Source: an uncultured Nioella sp.
GTDB lineage: Bacteria; Pseudomonadota; Alphaproteobacteria; Rhodobacterales; Rhodobacteraceae
Length of the DNA stretch: 64,000 bases
Assembly: GCA_947498125.1 (NCBI GenBank)
Contig: CANMJH010000001.1
Location: forward strand, 310,001-374,000
Reading direction: 5' to 3'
Part shown: piece by piece, positions 21,144-29,394 of the stretch
Layout of the letters: each line of letters begins with the position of its first letter
Position numbering within the stretch: position 1 is the stretch's first letter
Position numbers and translations under genes: made by a program
The notes under the pieces: generated by a model
Told to the model about the DNA's origin: nothing
What the model saw: the letters and a program-made list of their open reading frames with translations, nothing else
The model's database searches: none

Positions 21144-21944
21144 CTATTCTGTGTTCGGAAAGAACAGCTGCGCGCCACCAAGCTGATAGGCTGCAATATG
21201 CGCTTGGCCGCTTGAAAGCAGCCATGCGGTCAGTGCCTCGGCAGCCTCGCTATTAACTGTCGGGCAATGCGCCGCGCTTACCGGAATGATCCCATATTGA
21301 TTGAAAAGCGCCGGATCGCCTTCGTGCAGGATCTCATGGGTGCCGGTATTTTCAAAAGCCAGCCACGTGGCCCGATCAGTCAAAGTGTAGCCCCCCATAC
21401 CAATCGCGATGTTTAACGTCGCCCCCATGCCAGATCCGGTTTCGCGATACCAATGGCCCGAGGCCGCTGCGACATCCGCGATCCCATCCCATAAGCTCAG
21501 CTCTTTGACATGGGTGCCGCTATCATCGCCCCGGCTGACAAAAATCGCGTTCGTGACGGCGATGCGGGCCAAAGCTTCGGCGATGGATGTGGCAGTTTTT
21601 GCTCCCGCAGGATCTGAAGCGGGGCCAATAAGGACAAAATCATTATACATCAGATCATATCGCGCGGCGCCAAACCCGGCCTCAACAAACGCCTCTTCGC
21701 GGGCGCGGGCGTGGGTGATCAAAAGATCGCCATCACAGCGCTCGGCATTGGAAAGCGCCTGTCCAGTGCCAACGGCAACCACGCGGATGTCCAGATCCAG
21801 CGCGACAGAGGCGATGGGCAAAAGGTAATCATATAGCCCAGAGTTTTGCGTTGACGTGGTGGATTGGACCAACAAAATCGGACGATCGGCCAAAGCGGGC
21901 GAGACTATGCAAAGCGCCGTGGCAAAGAAAATGTATTTGATCAC
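21144..21944 (-). CDS. tupA: Tungstate ABC transporter substrate-binding protein TupA
   Basis: A 266-residue periplasmic binding protein with a signal peptide (MIKYIFFATALCIVSPALA). The TupA ligand motif TTSTQNSGLYDY is present near residue 29, and SRGDDSGTHVKELSLW is also typical. TupA binds tungstate with very high affinity. The adjacent permease and ATPase complete the importer. Its ATG overlaps the tupC stop (ATGA). Tungstate use implies W- or Mo-enzymes elsewhere in the genome, such as formate dehydrogenases. Confidence 0.9.
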   Translation of the reverse strand: MIKYIFFATALCIVSPALADRPILLVQSTTSTQNSGLYDYLLPIASVALDLDIRVVAVGTGQALSNAERCDGDLLITHARAREEAFVEAGFGAARYDLMYNDFVLIGPASDPAGAKTATSIAEALARIAVTNAIFVSRGDDSGTHVKELSLWDGIADVAAASGHWYRETGSGMGATLNIAIGMGGYTLTDRATWLAFENTGTHEILHEGDPALFNQYGIIPVSAAHCPTVNSEAAEALTAWLLSSGQAHIAAYQLGGAQLFFPNTE

Positions 21945-22690
21945 AGCAGAAGTTTTCCATCGAGATAGGCTCGCGCCGCCGGGCTGTTGGGACGCGATAG
22001 AAATTGAGATTTAGCAGTCAATTCATGCGCCTTTCCTTGGTGCAGAAACGCGACATCATCGGCAAGCCGGTCCACCTGACCAATATCATGGGTCACAAGG
22101 ATCACCTTCGCGCCTTGGGCTGCGATGCGCAGAATAAGAGTTTCAATCGCATGGGTCGATTGCGGGTCAAGATGCGCTGTTGGCTCATCAAGCATCAATA
22201 GAAGCGGATTGGCCGCTAAGGCGCGGACAATTGCAAGCCGCTGTTGTTCGCCGCCAGAAAGGTGCCGTGCGGGTCGGTCGGATTTTTCGGTCAGGCCGCA
22301 TAACGCCAAAAGTTCAATCGTGCGCGCTACGCGTTCAGAGCGCGGAATGCGTGCCAGTTTTAGGGCATGGATCAGATTTGCGCGGGCTGAACGGCGCAAC
22401 AATATCGGACGTTGAAAGACCAGACCGATCCGTCCGCGCATTGCATGGGGCAGGGCGATACGGCCAGAATCAGCATCCGTCAGCCCCGCAATAACCCGCA
22501 GCGCCAATGACTTACCGGCGCCATTGGGGCCAACAATCGCGGTGACCCCTTCGGCTGGTAGTGACAGGCTCAGCCCATTGAGCAGCCCAAGGCCTCGCCG
22601 TTTGAGCGAAAGTTTGTCCAGTGTAATCTCGGCTGGTTTGGCCCCGCTTGCGCGCGGTGAGAACGGAATAACCTGACGCGGATCAGCCAT
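21941..22690 (-). CDS. tupC: Tungstate ABC transporter ATPase TupC
   Basis: A 249-residue ABC ATPase. Walker A GPNGAGKS, signature LSGGEQQRLAIVRALA, Walker B LLLMLDEPTAHLD and the H-loop histidine in ILVTHD are all seen. The ATG at 22690 overlaps the end of tupB and begins MADPRQV; in-frame starts further up (22696, 22735) would lie deeper in tupB. The protein powers uptake through TupB. Confidence 0.88.
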   Translation of the reverse strand: MADPRQVIPFSPRASGAKPAEITLDKLSLKRRGLGLLNGLSLSLPAEGVTAIVGPNGAGKSLALRVIAGLTDADSGRIALPHAMRGRIGLVFQRPILLRRSARANLIHALKLARIPRSERVARTIELLALCGLTEKSDRPARHLSGGEQQRLAIVRALAANPLLLMLDEPTAHLDPQSTHAIETLILRIAAQGAKVILVTHDIGQVDRLADDVAFLHQGKAHELTAKSQFLSRPNSPAARAYLDGKLLL

Positions 22691-23390
22691 GTGCATAGGC
22701 CTCGAGCCGGGAGCGGAGCGCAATGACAACCGCATTGAGAATTAGGGTAAGCGCCAGCAATATCATCCCGAGCCCAAGGGCCATCGGCAGCGCCCCACGA
22801 GAGGTTTCCAGCGCAATGGCCGTTGTCATAACTCGGGTGACGTGATCGATATTGCCGCCGACCAACATCACCGCGCCAACCTCGGCCAATGCGCGGCCGA
22901 GCCCTGCCAATAACGCCGTCGCCAGCGAAAAACGTGCGTCCCAAAGCAGCGTGCCAACCACATCCCACCGGTTTGCGCCCAGCACGCGAAGCGTGTCGTC
23001 ATATTCGCCCAAAAGATCGGAAATTGTGCTGCGTGTCAGGGCTGTGATAATGGGCGCGACCAAAATGGATTGGGCGATGATCATCGCGGTTGGCGTGTAA
23101 AGAAGGCCAAAAACGCCAAGTGGGCCCGAAGCAGAGAAGACCAGATATACCATCAGGCCAACGACGACAGGCGGCAGGCCCATTAACGCATTTACCAAAA
23201 CCACCAGCGCGCCGCGCCCGCGAAAGCGGAAGACGGCAAGGCCCGCGCCAAGCGGCAGGCCGACCAGCGTCGCAATAAGGACCGCGGTAAGCGACACACG
23301 CAAGGATAGCCCGACGATCTCAAGCAAATCGGGATCGGCCGAGGAGATGAGCCCAAGGGCGGTCATGAAGCTGTCGGCAAGGGTTGGCAT
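22683..23390 (-). CDS. tupB: Tungstate ABC transporter permease TupB
   Basis: A 235-residue permease with about five transmembrane helices. The EAA-type coupling loop is DDTLRVLGANRWDVVGTLLWDAR, which contacts the ATPase. The GLPPVVVGLMVYLVF segment is typical of TupB/WtpB. It is the first gene of tupBCA. The 150 bases upstream, to the terminator of the preceding gene, hold only a GC-rich stretch with no clear regulator site. Confidence 0.9.
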   Translation of the reverse strand: MPTLADSFMTALGLISSADPDLLEIVGLSLRVSLTAVLIATLVGLPLGAGLAVFRFRGRGALVVLVNALMGLPPVVVGLMVYLVFSASGPLGVFGLLYTPTAMIIAQSILVAPIITALTRSTISDLLGEYDDTLRVLGANRWDVVGTLLWDARFSLATALLAGLGRALAEVGAVMLVGGNIDHVTRVMTTAIALETSRGALPMALGLGMILLALTLILNAVVIALRSRLEAYAHG

Positions 23391-23544
23391 GGGTCTGACT
23401 CATGTCTTGAACATCTGTGCCTAAGCTGCGCTATGGCGATGGGCACGGGCAAGAGGCAAGGTGGCGTTGCACAATGAATAAAGGGGATTGGCCGCCCCCG
23501 CAGGCGGCGCGGCGACGCCTTTCGGAAATCAACCGACCTTTCCG

Positions 23545-23584
23545 TGCAAAAAGAAAGCGCCCAGAGCGTGAAGCTCCGGGCGCT
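23545..23584 (-). terminator. Intrinsic terminator of the acidic repeat protein gene
   Basis: On the minus strand arms AGCGCCCGGAGC and GCTCTGGGCGCT pair almost fully around a 5-base loop, then TTCTTTTTG follows. It lies 25 bases after the gene that ends at 23610. Confidence 0.85.
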
Positions 23585-23609
23585 AAAATTCGTCGCTTGC
23601 GTGGATGGA

Positions 23610-24338
23610 TCAGAGACCCAGAACGCTGCGCAGGCGGGTCACAACTTCGCCCACCATAGCGGGGTTGTTGCGCGCTTGTTCGATCGCACCGGTCATTGCG
23701 GCACGGGTCACGTCAGACAGATCTGCGGCTTGAAGAAGGCTAAGCGCTTGATCGGCGTTAAAGCCCTCAACGCTGAGAACTTGGTCGACGTTGATTGCTT
23801 CTGCCACTGTTTCAGCAACGGTTTCTTCGACAACGGCTTCAACGGCCGCAGGCTCTTCTACCGCAACTTCTGGTGTGATTGCCTCAACAGCTTCGGTCAC
23901 TGTCTCGGTGGCTTCGGGTGTCTCGGGCATCAGCGATTCCGTGATGCTTTCAACAACGGATTCTGTTTCTTCAACAACCGCCTCAACTGCTTCTGCAGCT
24001 TCCTCGACGACCTCTTCCACAACCTCTTCAACGGCTTCGGTGGCGTCCTCGACAACCTCATCGACCATATCGGTGGCTTCTTCCGCCATACCTTCAACAG
24101 TCTCAGTCACTTCTTCCGCCATCTCTTCCATGGTTTCAGCGGCCTCTTCGGCCATTTCTTCGGCTTCTTCGGTGTTTTCATCAACGGCGTCTGTGACCTC
24201 TTCGGTCATTTCTTCCATCGTTTCTTCGATGCCAGCTTCGGACTCCTGCATGACGTCAGCGGATTGCTGTTGCAGCAGATAGTATCCAAGGCCCCCAAAT
24301 GCGGCCAAAGCGATGATGATATAAATTGAGCGCGACAT
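23610..24338 (-). CDS. Membrane-anchored acidic protein with eleven-residue repeats
   Basis: A 242-residue protein. Residues 4-22 (SIYIIIALAAFGGLGYYLL) form an N-terminal membrane anchor. Residues about 42-137 are eight or nine near-perfect 11-residue units, such as EEMTEEVTDAV, EEAAETMEEMA, EEVTETVEGMA and EDATEAVEEVV, with hydrophobic residues repeating on a hendecad pattern. A second acidic stretch rich in EAV/ETV reaches residue 182. A compact C-terminal domain follows (about 183-242, from NVDQVLSVEGF to LRSVLGL). The repeats should form a long amphipathic or coiled-coil helix with strong negative charge. No function is known. It is divergent from infC and has its own terminator. Confidence 0.75.
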   Translation of the reverse strand: MSRSIYIIIALAAFGGLGYYLLQQQSADVMQESEAGIEETMEEMTEEVTDAVDENTEEAEEMAEEAAETMEEMAEEVTETVEGMAEEATDMVDEVVEDATEAVEEVVEEVVEEAAEAVEAVVEETESVVESITESLMPETPEATETVTEAVEAITPEVAVEEPAAVEAVVEETVAETVAEAINVDQVLSVEGFNADQALSLLQAADLSDVTRAAMTGAIEQARNNPAMVGEVVTRLRSVLGL

Positions 24339-24505
24339 GGTTTAAAACCCTCTTGGCTAAATAGTCCCGCCTTCCTTATCCGGGTGCAAACCCAAGTGCA
24401 ATCGAAGAGCACAAGCCGCTTTAAAACAGCTGAATATGGCCGGGATTGAGCTTGAATGCCCCCGGCGCAAGGGGTAGTGTTCCGTTCAAATTACTCGTGG
24501 CAACA

Positions 24506-24522
24506 GAAGGATAATACCGATA
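24506..24522 (+). promoter_or_regulatory. infC ribosome-binding site and ATA start codon
   Basis: GAAGGA (24506-24511) is followed eight bases later by ATA at 24520, the only position that gives the conserved IF-3 N-terminus. No ATG, GTG or TTG is found in the right place. Rare start codons of the AUU/AUA class let IF-3 limit its own translation, as shown for AUU in E. coli. Confidence 0.7.
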
Positions 24523-25062
24523 GCCCGTAGACCTCATAACGCGCCTCCGCAGCGCGACACTGGCCCCCGCGTGAATGATCGCATTCGGTCGCCGGAAATC
24601 CGTTTGATTGGTGCAGAAGGCGAAAATGTTGGGGTTGTGACCCCGGCGCGCGCCATGGATATGGCTGCCGAAGTTGGGCTTGACCTGGTTGAAATCTCGC
24701 CCAATGCAACGCCGCCCGTGTGCAAAATCATGGATTTCGGTAAGTATAAATACGAACAGCAAAAACGCGAATCCGAAGCGCGGAAAAAGCAGAAAACCAT
24801 TGAGGTGAAAGAGGTCAAGTTTAGACCCAACACTGATACGCATGACTACGAAGTCAAAATGCGCAACGTTTTCAAATTCTTGGAAGGTGGCGACAAGGTA
24901 AAGATTACCCTGCGTTTCCGGGGCCGTGAAATGGCGCACCAGAATTTGGGCCGTGAGTTGCTCGAGCGCGTGGCGTCTGATGTCGAAGAGATCGGCAAGG
25001 TCGAGAATATGCCCAAGATGGAAGGCCGCCAGATGGTCATGATGATAGGGCCGCAGAAATAA
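24520..25062 (+). CDS. infC: Translation initiation factor IF-3, apparent ATA start
   Basis: The 180-residue factor binds the 30S subunit, blocks 50S joining and checks start-codon pairing. Reading from ATA at 24520 gives the N-terminus (M)[19 protein letters not shown], which is the usual alphaproteobacterial start, then [20 protein letters not shown]. The linker and C-terminal domain follow, with [13 protein letters not shown] and [16 protein letters not shown]. An internal GTG at 24571 is the first conventional start but would remove 17 conserved residues and has no ribosome-binding site. The neighbours are not rpmI-rplT. A very good terminator follows. Confidence 0.92.
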   Translation: MARRPHNAPPQRDTGPRVNDRIRSPEIRLIGAEGENVGVVTPARAMDMAAEVGLDLVEISPNATPPVCKIMDFGKYKYEQQKRESEARKKQKTIEVKEVKFRPNTDTHDYEVKMRNVFKFLEGGDKVKITLRFRGREMAHQNLGRELLERVASDVEEIGKVENMPKMEGRQMVMMIGPQK

Positions 25063-25085
25063 ACAGCCTGAGCTGAGATTGAGAA

Positions 25086-25118
25086 AGGCGCGCGGAGCAA
25101 TCCGACGCGCCTTTTTTC
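25086..25118 (+). terminator. Intrinsic terminator of infC
   Basis: AGGCGCG and CGCGCCT (25086-25092, 25106-25112) enclose a second stem CGGA/TCCG closed by a GCAA loop, with one bulged A, and a six-T run follows. It is 24 bases after the infC stop. Confidence 0.9.
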
Positions 25119-25186
25119 TATTTATGGCACTTTGTCCAAAGAGACCGCTAGCGGACCAATAGACATACGTGTTTTCGGGCGGGGAA

Positions 25187-25230
25187 GATAATCTGTCGAC
25201 AGATTATCAAAAATTCCATTGATGGAATTT
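25187..25230. repeat. Twin perfect palindromes between convergent infC and ethD-like genes
   Basis: The first palindrome is 22 bp without spacer (arms GATAATCTGTC and GACAGATTATC, 25187-25208). Two bases later comes a second with arms AAATTCCAT and ATGGAATTT and a 2-base spacer (25211-25230). A structurally matching pair is at 32933-32975, also between convergent genes, and both are followed by a similar CGTC...GCCA tail. The strong infC terminator lies 70 bases earlier, so simple termination of infC is not the full explanation. Confidence 0.75.
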
Positions 25231-25245
25231 CGTCCCTGCCAGATA

Positions 25246-25554
25246 TCACCCGATGGATTCGCCGATCAGCAGATCAGGTTTCACATTGGTGAAATTGGGA
25301 ATGTCCTCAACTGCTGGACCGATGGCCGCTAAGGCCCCGCCAAGCGCTTCGTCATCCTCAAAGACGATTGTCGCCACTGCGTGATATCCCGGAGGGGTAT
25401 CAGGCCCGCCCGCCAGACCTTTGGTTACAACGACGGACTGGATGAATTGACCAATCGCGTCTCCGACAATTTTCATATGGCTGGTTGCGTAATAGTCGTA
25501 GTCGAAAGTGGTACCGTCTGAGGCTGGATAGATGACTTGAAGTGTTGCTGACAT
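25246..25554 (-). CDS. EthD family protein
   Basis: A 102-residue ferredoxin-fold (dimeric alpha-beta barrel) protein. The N-terminal LQVIYPASDGTTFDYDYYATSHM with the conserved histidine and the C-terminal IPNFTNVKPDLLIGE are typical of EthD-like proteins. EthD itself supports ether degradation by a P450 system, but most homologues have no assigned role. A degenerate CtrA-like site (TTAG-N7-TTAA on the minus strand) is found about 50 bases upstream. Confidence 0.8.
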   Translation of the reverse strand: MSATLQVIYPASDGTTFDYDYYATSHMKIVGDAIGQFIQSVVVTKGLAGGPDTPPGYHAVATIVFEDDEALGGALAAIGPAVEDIPNFTNVKPDLLIGESIG

Positions 25555-25638
25555 AGAAAAAGCTCTCCCTTGCTTGTGAAGGAAGAGCCTAGCACCAATC
25601 TTAACAGTTCCCTAACTTAAACGGCTCGTTAGAGAAAA

Positions 25639-26499
25639 TCAGTCGAGGAAGGCCTTCTCGACCACGTAATGCGCCGGCTTCGAATTTGCGCCTTCCTCCA
25701 GCCCATAGCCTTCGAACATCTCTTTGAGCTCAAGGTTAAAGGCCAGATTCCCGCAAATCATCGCGCGATCGGATTCTGGGTTCAAAGGTTCAACACCCAG
25801 ATCCGCAAAGGCCTCGCCCGATTTCATCAGATCAGTGATGCGGCCCATCTTGGGGCTCTCTTCGCGGGTCGTGGTTGGATAGTATTTGATCTTCTTCCAG
25901 AAGCCATCGCCAATGACCTCGTTTAGCAGCTCATCTTCCTTGAGCCCTTCGATCAGATCGCGGCCATAGGTTAATTCGCCCACTTCGCGGCAGGTGTGGG
26001 TAATGATGATCTCATCATAATCTTCATATGTCTGCGGCTCGCGCAGAAGCGACGCGAAGGGCGCAAAACCGGTGCCTGTTGCAAAGAACCAGATGCGTTT
26101 GCCGGGAATAAGCGCATCATGGACCAAAGTGCCAACGGGTTTGGGGCGCAGGATGATCTCGTCGCCGGGTTTGATATGTTGGAGGCGCGAAGTCAGTGGC
26201 CCATCGGGCACCTTGATCGAATAAAACTCCAGCTCTTCATCCCAAGAAGGGGACGCGATGGAATAGGCCCGCAGAAGTGGTTTTTGTTTGCCCGTCTTGG
26301 GGTTCACGTCGCCCATCAGGCCAATCATCACGAACTCGCCGGAGCGAAAGCGCATCGAGGCGGGCCGTGTCACGCGGAATGAAAAGAGGCGGTCAGTATA
26401 GTGCTTCACCTCGGTCACGGTCTGCGCGTCAGGCAGGGTAAGTACTTTTACGGCGGGGGCGTCAGTCACGGGAGTTTGCTCGGTCATATCTGGGGTCAT
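25639..26499 (-). CDS. fpr: Ferredoxin--NADP+ reductase
   Basis: A 286-residue FAD enzyme with the bacterial FNR layout. The FAD domain carries LLRAYSIASPSWDEEL and the NADP domain carries FFATGTGFAPFASLLRE and MICGNLAFNLELKEM, ending VVEKAFLD. It could supply reduced ferredoxin to the sulfite reductase encoded upstream. Two ATGs (26499, 26487) are possible; neither has a well-placed ribosome-binding site, since the best one (GAGGAGG) lies 24 bases upstream behind a hairpin. It follows the cys operon on the same strand. Confidence 0.93.
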   Translation of the reverse strand: MTPDMTEQTPVTDAPAVKVLTLPDAQTVTEVKHYTDRLFSFRVTRPASMRFRSGEFVMIGLMGDVNPKTGKQKPLLRAYSIASPSWDEELEFYSIKVPDGPLTSRLQHIKPGDEIILRPKPVGTLVHDALIPGKRIWFFATGTGFAPFASLLREPQTYEDYDEIIITHTCREVGELTYGRDLIEGLKEDELLNEVIGDGFWKKIKYYPTTTREESPKMGRITDLMKSGEAFADLGVEPLNPESDRAMICGNLAFNLELKEMFEGYGLEEGANSKPAHYVVEKAFLD

Positions 26500-26502
26500 T
26501 TA

Positions 26503-26523
26503 GGCAGGCTTTTCGGGCCTGCC
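26503..26523 (-). promoter_or_regulatory. Hairpin between ribosome-binding site and start of fpr
   Basis: Perfect 7-bp arms GGCAGGC and GCCTGCC with a 7-base loop lie between a strong GAGGAGG (26523-26529, minus strand) and the ATG at 26499. There is no U tract, so termination is less likely than an effect on translation or coupling to the upstream operon. Confidence 0.45.
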
Positions 26524-26568
26524 CTCCTCATAGGCATTGATCTAAGTCAGGGAAAGGGGCGTTTTATC

Positions 26569-26973
26569 TCAGGCGCGAAGGGCTGTGCGATAGTCATGAG
26601 CCTGCCAATTGGCGCGGGCCAGCCATTGGCCTTCGGGCTGCCGATCGGCCAGATCTGTACTGATTTCCACGTCGTCGAAACCTGAACGGCGGGCCATGGC
26701 GTATTGGTCGGCAAGAACATGACCAACGGCGCGCAGATGCCCGGTAAAGCCTAATTCGCGCAACCGGCGGGCCAGTGTAAAGCCGCGCCCATCTGAAAAG
26801 GCGGGAAAAGCAATCCGGATGAGCGACAGATCCGTCAACGGCAGCGCTTCAGCGGCCAGATCTGCATCAGCGCCCAGATTGTGAGTTGCGGTTTTTGGCG
26901 CGGTGTCATCCGCTTGGAAGCCGGTATCGGCAACGATTACGGTGTCGGCGCCAGTCAGGGGAAAATCAGTCAT
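26569..26973 (-). CDS. DUF934 protein of the sulfite reduction operon
   Basis: A 134-residue protein of the DUF934 family, found almost always next to cysH and cysI. Recognisable parts are LSLIRIAFPAFSDGRGFTLARRLRELGF and RAVGHVLADQYAMARRSGFDDVEI. Members are annotated as probable oxidoreductases needed for sulfite reduction, but no activity is proven. The ATG at 26973 is 11 bases after the cysH stop. A longer frame into cysH is rejected. Confidence 0.88.
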   Translation of the reverse strand: MTDFPLTGADTVIVADTGFQADDTAPKTATHNLGADADLAAEALPLTDLSLIRIAFPAFSDGRGFTLARRLRELGFTGHLRAVGHVLADQYAMARRSGFDDVEISTDLADRQPEGQWLARANWQAHDYRTALRA

Positions 26974-26984
26974 GGAATCGATCC

Positions 26985-27734
26985 TTACGAAGCTTTGTTT
27001 ACCGGGCCGCGTACCATTCGCCCGTCTATGAAGTGAATGCCGCATTCTTCTTTATCTGCGTCACGCCAGCGGCCCGCACGCGGGTCTTCACCCGGTTTTA
27101 CGGGGCTGGTGCACGGGGCGCAGCCGATAGAAGGGTAGCCTTTGGCCACAAGCGGGTGGCGCGGCAGTTTGTTGTTAATCATATACTCTTGCAAATCTTC
27201 AGGTGCCCAATGAGCCAAGGGATTGATCTTAATGCGAATATCACCCTCGGTTTCAAAGAACTCTAAAGCGGCACGCGTGCCAGCCTGAAAGCGTTTGCGC
27301 CCGGTGATCCAACTGTCGAAGGGCGCGAGTGCGTGTTCCATCGGTTGCACTTTGCGCAAGTCGCAGCACGCATCCGTGTCGCGCTTATGAAGATCATTTT
27401 GCGGATCACCGCCAATAAGCGCAATTTTAGATGCGTGAATGGTCCGCACATCTTCAAGGCGCAGTTGTTCGGCGACGCGGGTTTGGTACTCAAGCGTTTC
27501 AGGAAAGAGCATTTGCGTGTCGATGAACAGAACTGGCGTTTTCGGCGCTATGACCGAAACCATATGCAAGAGCACAACCGATTCCGCCCCGAAGGAGCTG
27601 ACCAGTGATATCCGACCCAGATCTGGGTCGGACAGCGCCCGCTCCATCACAGCGGTGGCGGAATGATGTTTGTAGCGCTGGTTTAGCGCCTCGACCCACT
27701 CTGAGAGGGGGCCGAGATTTTCATCAAGCGGCAC
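26985..27734 (-). CDS. cysH: Adenylylsulfate (APS) reductase, thioredoxin-dependent
   Basis: The 249-residue enzyme reduces activated sulfate to sulfite. The paired cysteines DACCDLRK and the C-terminal GCAPCTSP mark the [4Fe-4S] form that uses APS, not the cluster-free PAPS reductase of E. coli. The catalytic cysteine is in the ECGIH motif near the end. The PP-loop domain starts with ISLVSSFGAESVVLLHM. The start is taken as the GTG at 27734, giving VPLDENLG-like N-terminus and an 11-base overlap with cysI; the open frame extends to 27800. Confidence 0.92.
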   Translation of the reverse strand: MPLDENLGPLSEWVEALNQRYKHHSATAVMERALSDPDLGRISLVSSFGAESVVLLHMVSVIAPKTPVLFIDTQMLFPETLEYQTRVAEQLRLEDVRTIHASKIALIGGDPQNDLHKRDTDACCDLRKVQPMEHALAPFDSWITGRKRFQAGTRAALEFFETEGDIRIKINPLAHWAPEDLQEYMINNKLPRHPLVAKGYPSIGCAPCTSPVKPGEDPRAGRWRDADKEECGIHFIDGRMVRGPVNKAS

Positions 27735-29391
27735 GGGATTTCGCCTCAGGGTAAAGGGCGGCTTTGAACGGGTCGACGCCGACACGTTTATAGGCCGCAA
27801 GGAAAGTTTCTTCGGCGCCTTCGCGCAGATCCAGATAGGTGCGGATCAGCGTTTCAATGGCCGGGACGATCTGGTCATAGGAAAAACCGGGGCCAGTGCG
27901 CGTGCCGATAACTGCATCTTCCGTGCCGTCGCCGCCAAGCGTGATCTGGTAGTTTTCCACGCCCGCACGGTCGAGACCCAGAATGCCGATATGGCCGACA
28001 TGGTGGTGCCCGCAGGCATTGATGCAGCCCGAGATCTTGATCTTAAGCTCGCCCACTTCATGCTCAAGCTTCAGCTCGTCAAACCGCGTCGCAATCTCTT
28101 GTGCAACAGGGATCGACCGGGCCGTGGCCAGCGCGCAGTAATCCATGCCGGGGCAGGCGATGATATCTGACAAGAGCCCAACATTGGCCGTGGCCAGACC
28201 CGCGCCGCGCAGACGTTCATGGATCTCTTTGAGGTGCGATTTATGCACATGGGGCAGGATGACGTTCTGCTCATGGCTGATGCGCAGTTCGTCATGGCCA
28301 AACTCACGGGCCAGTTGTGCCATCAGGCGCATTTGGTCCGCAGAGGCATCGCCGGGGGTCTCGCCATGTTTCTTGAGCGAGATTGTCACGATGGCATAGC
28401 CGTCTGCCCGGTGCTCGGCCAGATTGGTATCTGCCCAGGCGCGGAAGATCGGATCAGTGTCATAGGCGGTCTGGTAGATCGCGGTTGATGCGGTCTGGAA
28501 TGCGGGTGACGCGAAATCGGGCGCGATAGCGGCCAGTTGGCCAAGAACAGCATCTGTATCATATAGCGGTTTGCGCAGTTCGAATTCCTTGGCGACCTCG
28601 TCTTGCAGGTTCTCAAGGCCAAACTCGTGCACAAGGATCTTGATCCGCGCTTTGTATTTATTGTCGCGACGGCCAATGACGTTCCAAACCGCGACAGTGG
28701 CTTCCAGATAGGGAAGCAGATCGTCGATGGTCACAAACTCATTCAGCACTTTGCCGATCATCGGGGTCCGGCCAAGGCCGCCGCCAACCAGCACCTGATA
28801 GCCGATCTGGCCGTCTTTTTCGACGATGCGCAGGCCGATATCATGGGCTGCGGTCACAGCGCGGTCATTGGGGCTGCCGGTAATGGCAATCTTAAACTTG
28901 CGCGGCATGAACTGAAATTCTGGGTGGTCGGTGGACCACTGGCGCAAAAGCTCGGCCACGGGGCGAGGATCGGCAATCTCATCTGCGGCTGCGCCAGCAA
29001 AATGGTCTGCGGTTACGTTGCGGATCGTGTTGCCCGAGGTCTGGATGGCATGCATGCCAACTTCGCCAAGCGCGTCCAGCATATCCGGCACGTCGCGCAG
29101 CTTTGGCCAGTTATACTGGATGTTCTGGCGCGTGGTGAAATGGCCATAGCCCTTGTCCCACTTGTCAGCAAGCAGCGCGAGCTGTTCCATTTGGGCGCTG
29201 TTCAGCGTGCCATATGGAATAGCAACACGCAGCATATAGGCATGCAGTTGCAGATAGAGGCCGTTCATCAGGCGCAGCGGGCGAAATTCTTCTTCGGTCA
29301 GGCTGCCATCGATGCGGCGCTCGACCTGATCGCGGAACTGGGCGTTGCGTTCAGCAAGGAAGTCTTTGTCAAACTCAGAGTAAGTATACAT
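27724..29391 (-). CDS. cysI: Nitrite/sulfite reductase hemoprotein (siroheme, [4Fe-4S])
   Basis: A 555-residue enzyme that reduces sulfite to sulfide with six electrons. The cluster/siroheme cysteines are in the C-terminal half: CPGMDYCALA and GCINACGHHHVGHIG. The two ferredoxin-like siroheme reductase repeats are visible (GHFTTRQNIQYNWPKL, LVGGGLGRTPMIG). Its size without a flavoprotein partner suggests ferredoxin as donor, which fits the fpr gene downstream. Context with cysH and DUF2849/DUF934 favours sulfite over nitrite. Confidence 0.93.
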   Translation of the reverse strand: MYTYSEFDKDFLAERNAQFRDQVERRIDGSLTEEEFRPLRLMNGLYLQLHAYMLRVAIPYGTLNSAQMEQLALLADKWDKGYGHFTTRQNIQYNWPKLRDVPDMLDALGEVGMHAIQTSGNTIRNVTADHFAGAAADEIADPRPVAELLRQWSTDHPEFQFMPRKFKIAITGSPNDRAVTAAHDIGLRIVEKDGQIGYQVLVGGGLGRTPMIGKVLNEFVTIDDLLPYLEATVAVWNVIGRRDNKYKARIKILVHEFGLENLQDEVAKEFELRKPLYDTDAVLGQLAAIAPDFASPAFQTASTAIYQTAYDTDPIFRAWADTNLAEHRADGYAIVTISLKKHGETPGDASADQMRLMAQLAREFGHDELRISHEQNVILPHVHKSHLKEIHERLRGAGLATANVGLLSDIIACPGMDYCALATARSIPVAQEIATRFDELKLEHEVGELKIKISGCINACGHHHVGHIGILGLDRAGVENYQITLGGDGTEDAVIGTRTGPGFSYDQIVPAIETLIRTYLDLREGAEETFLAAYKRVGVDPFKAALYPEAKSRAA

Positions 29392-29394
29392 GGC

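Noticed and set aside
25598-25616. A CtrA box upstream of the EthD-like gene
   Set aside because: One half-site reads TTAG in place of TTAA, and no cell-cycle link is known, so it is mentioned only as degenerate.
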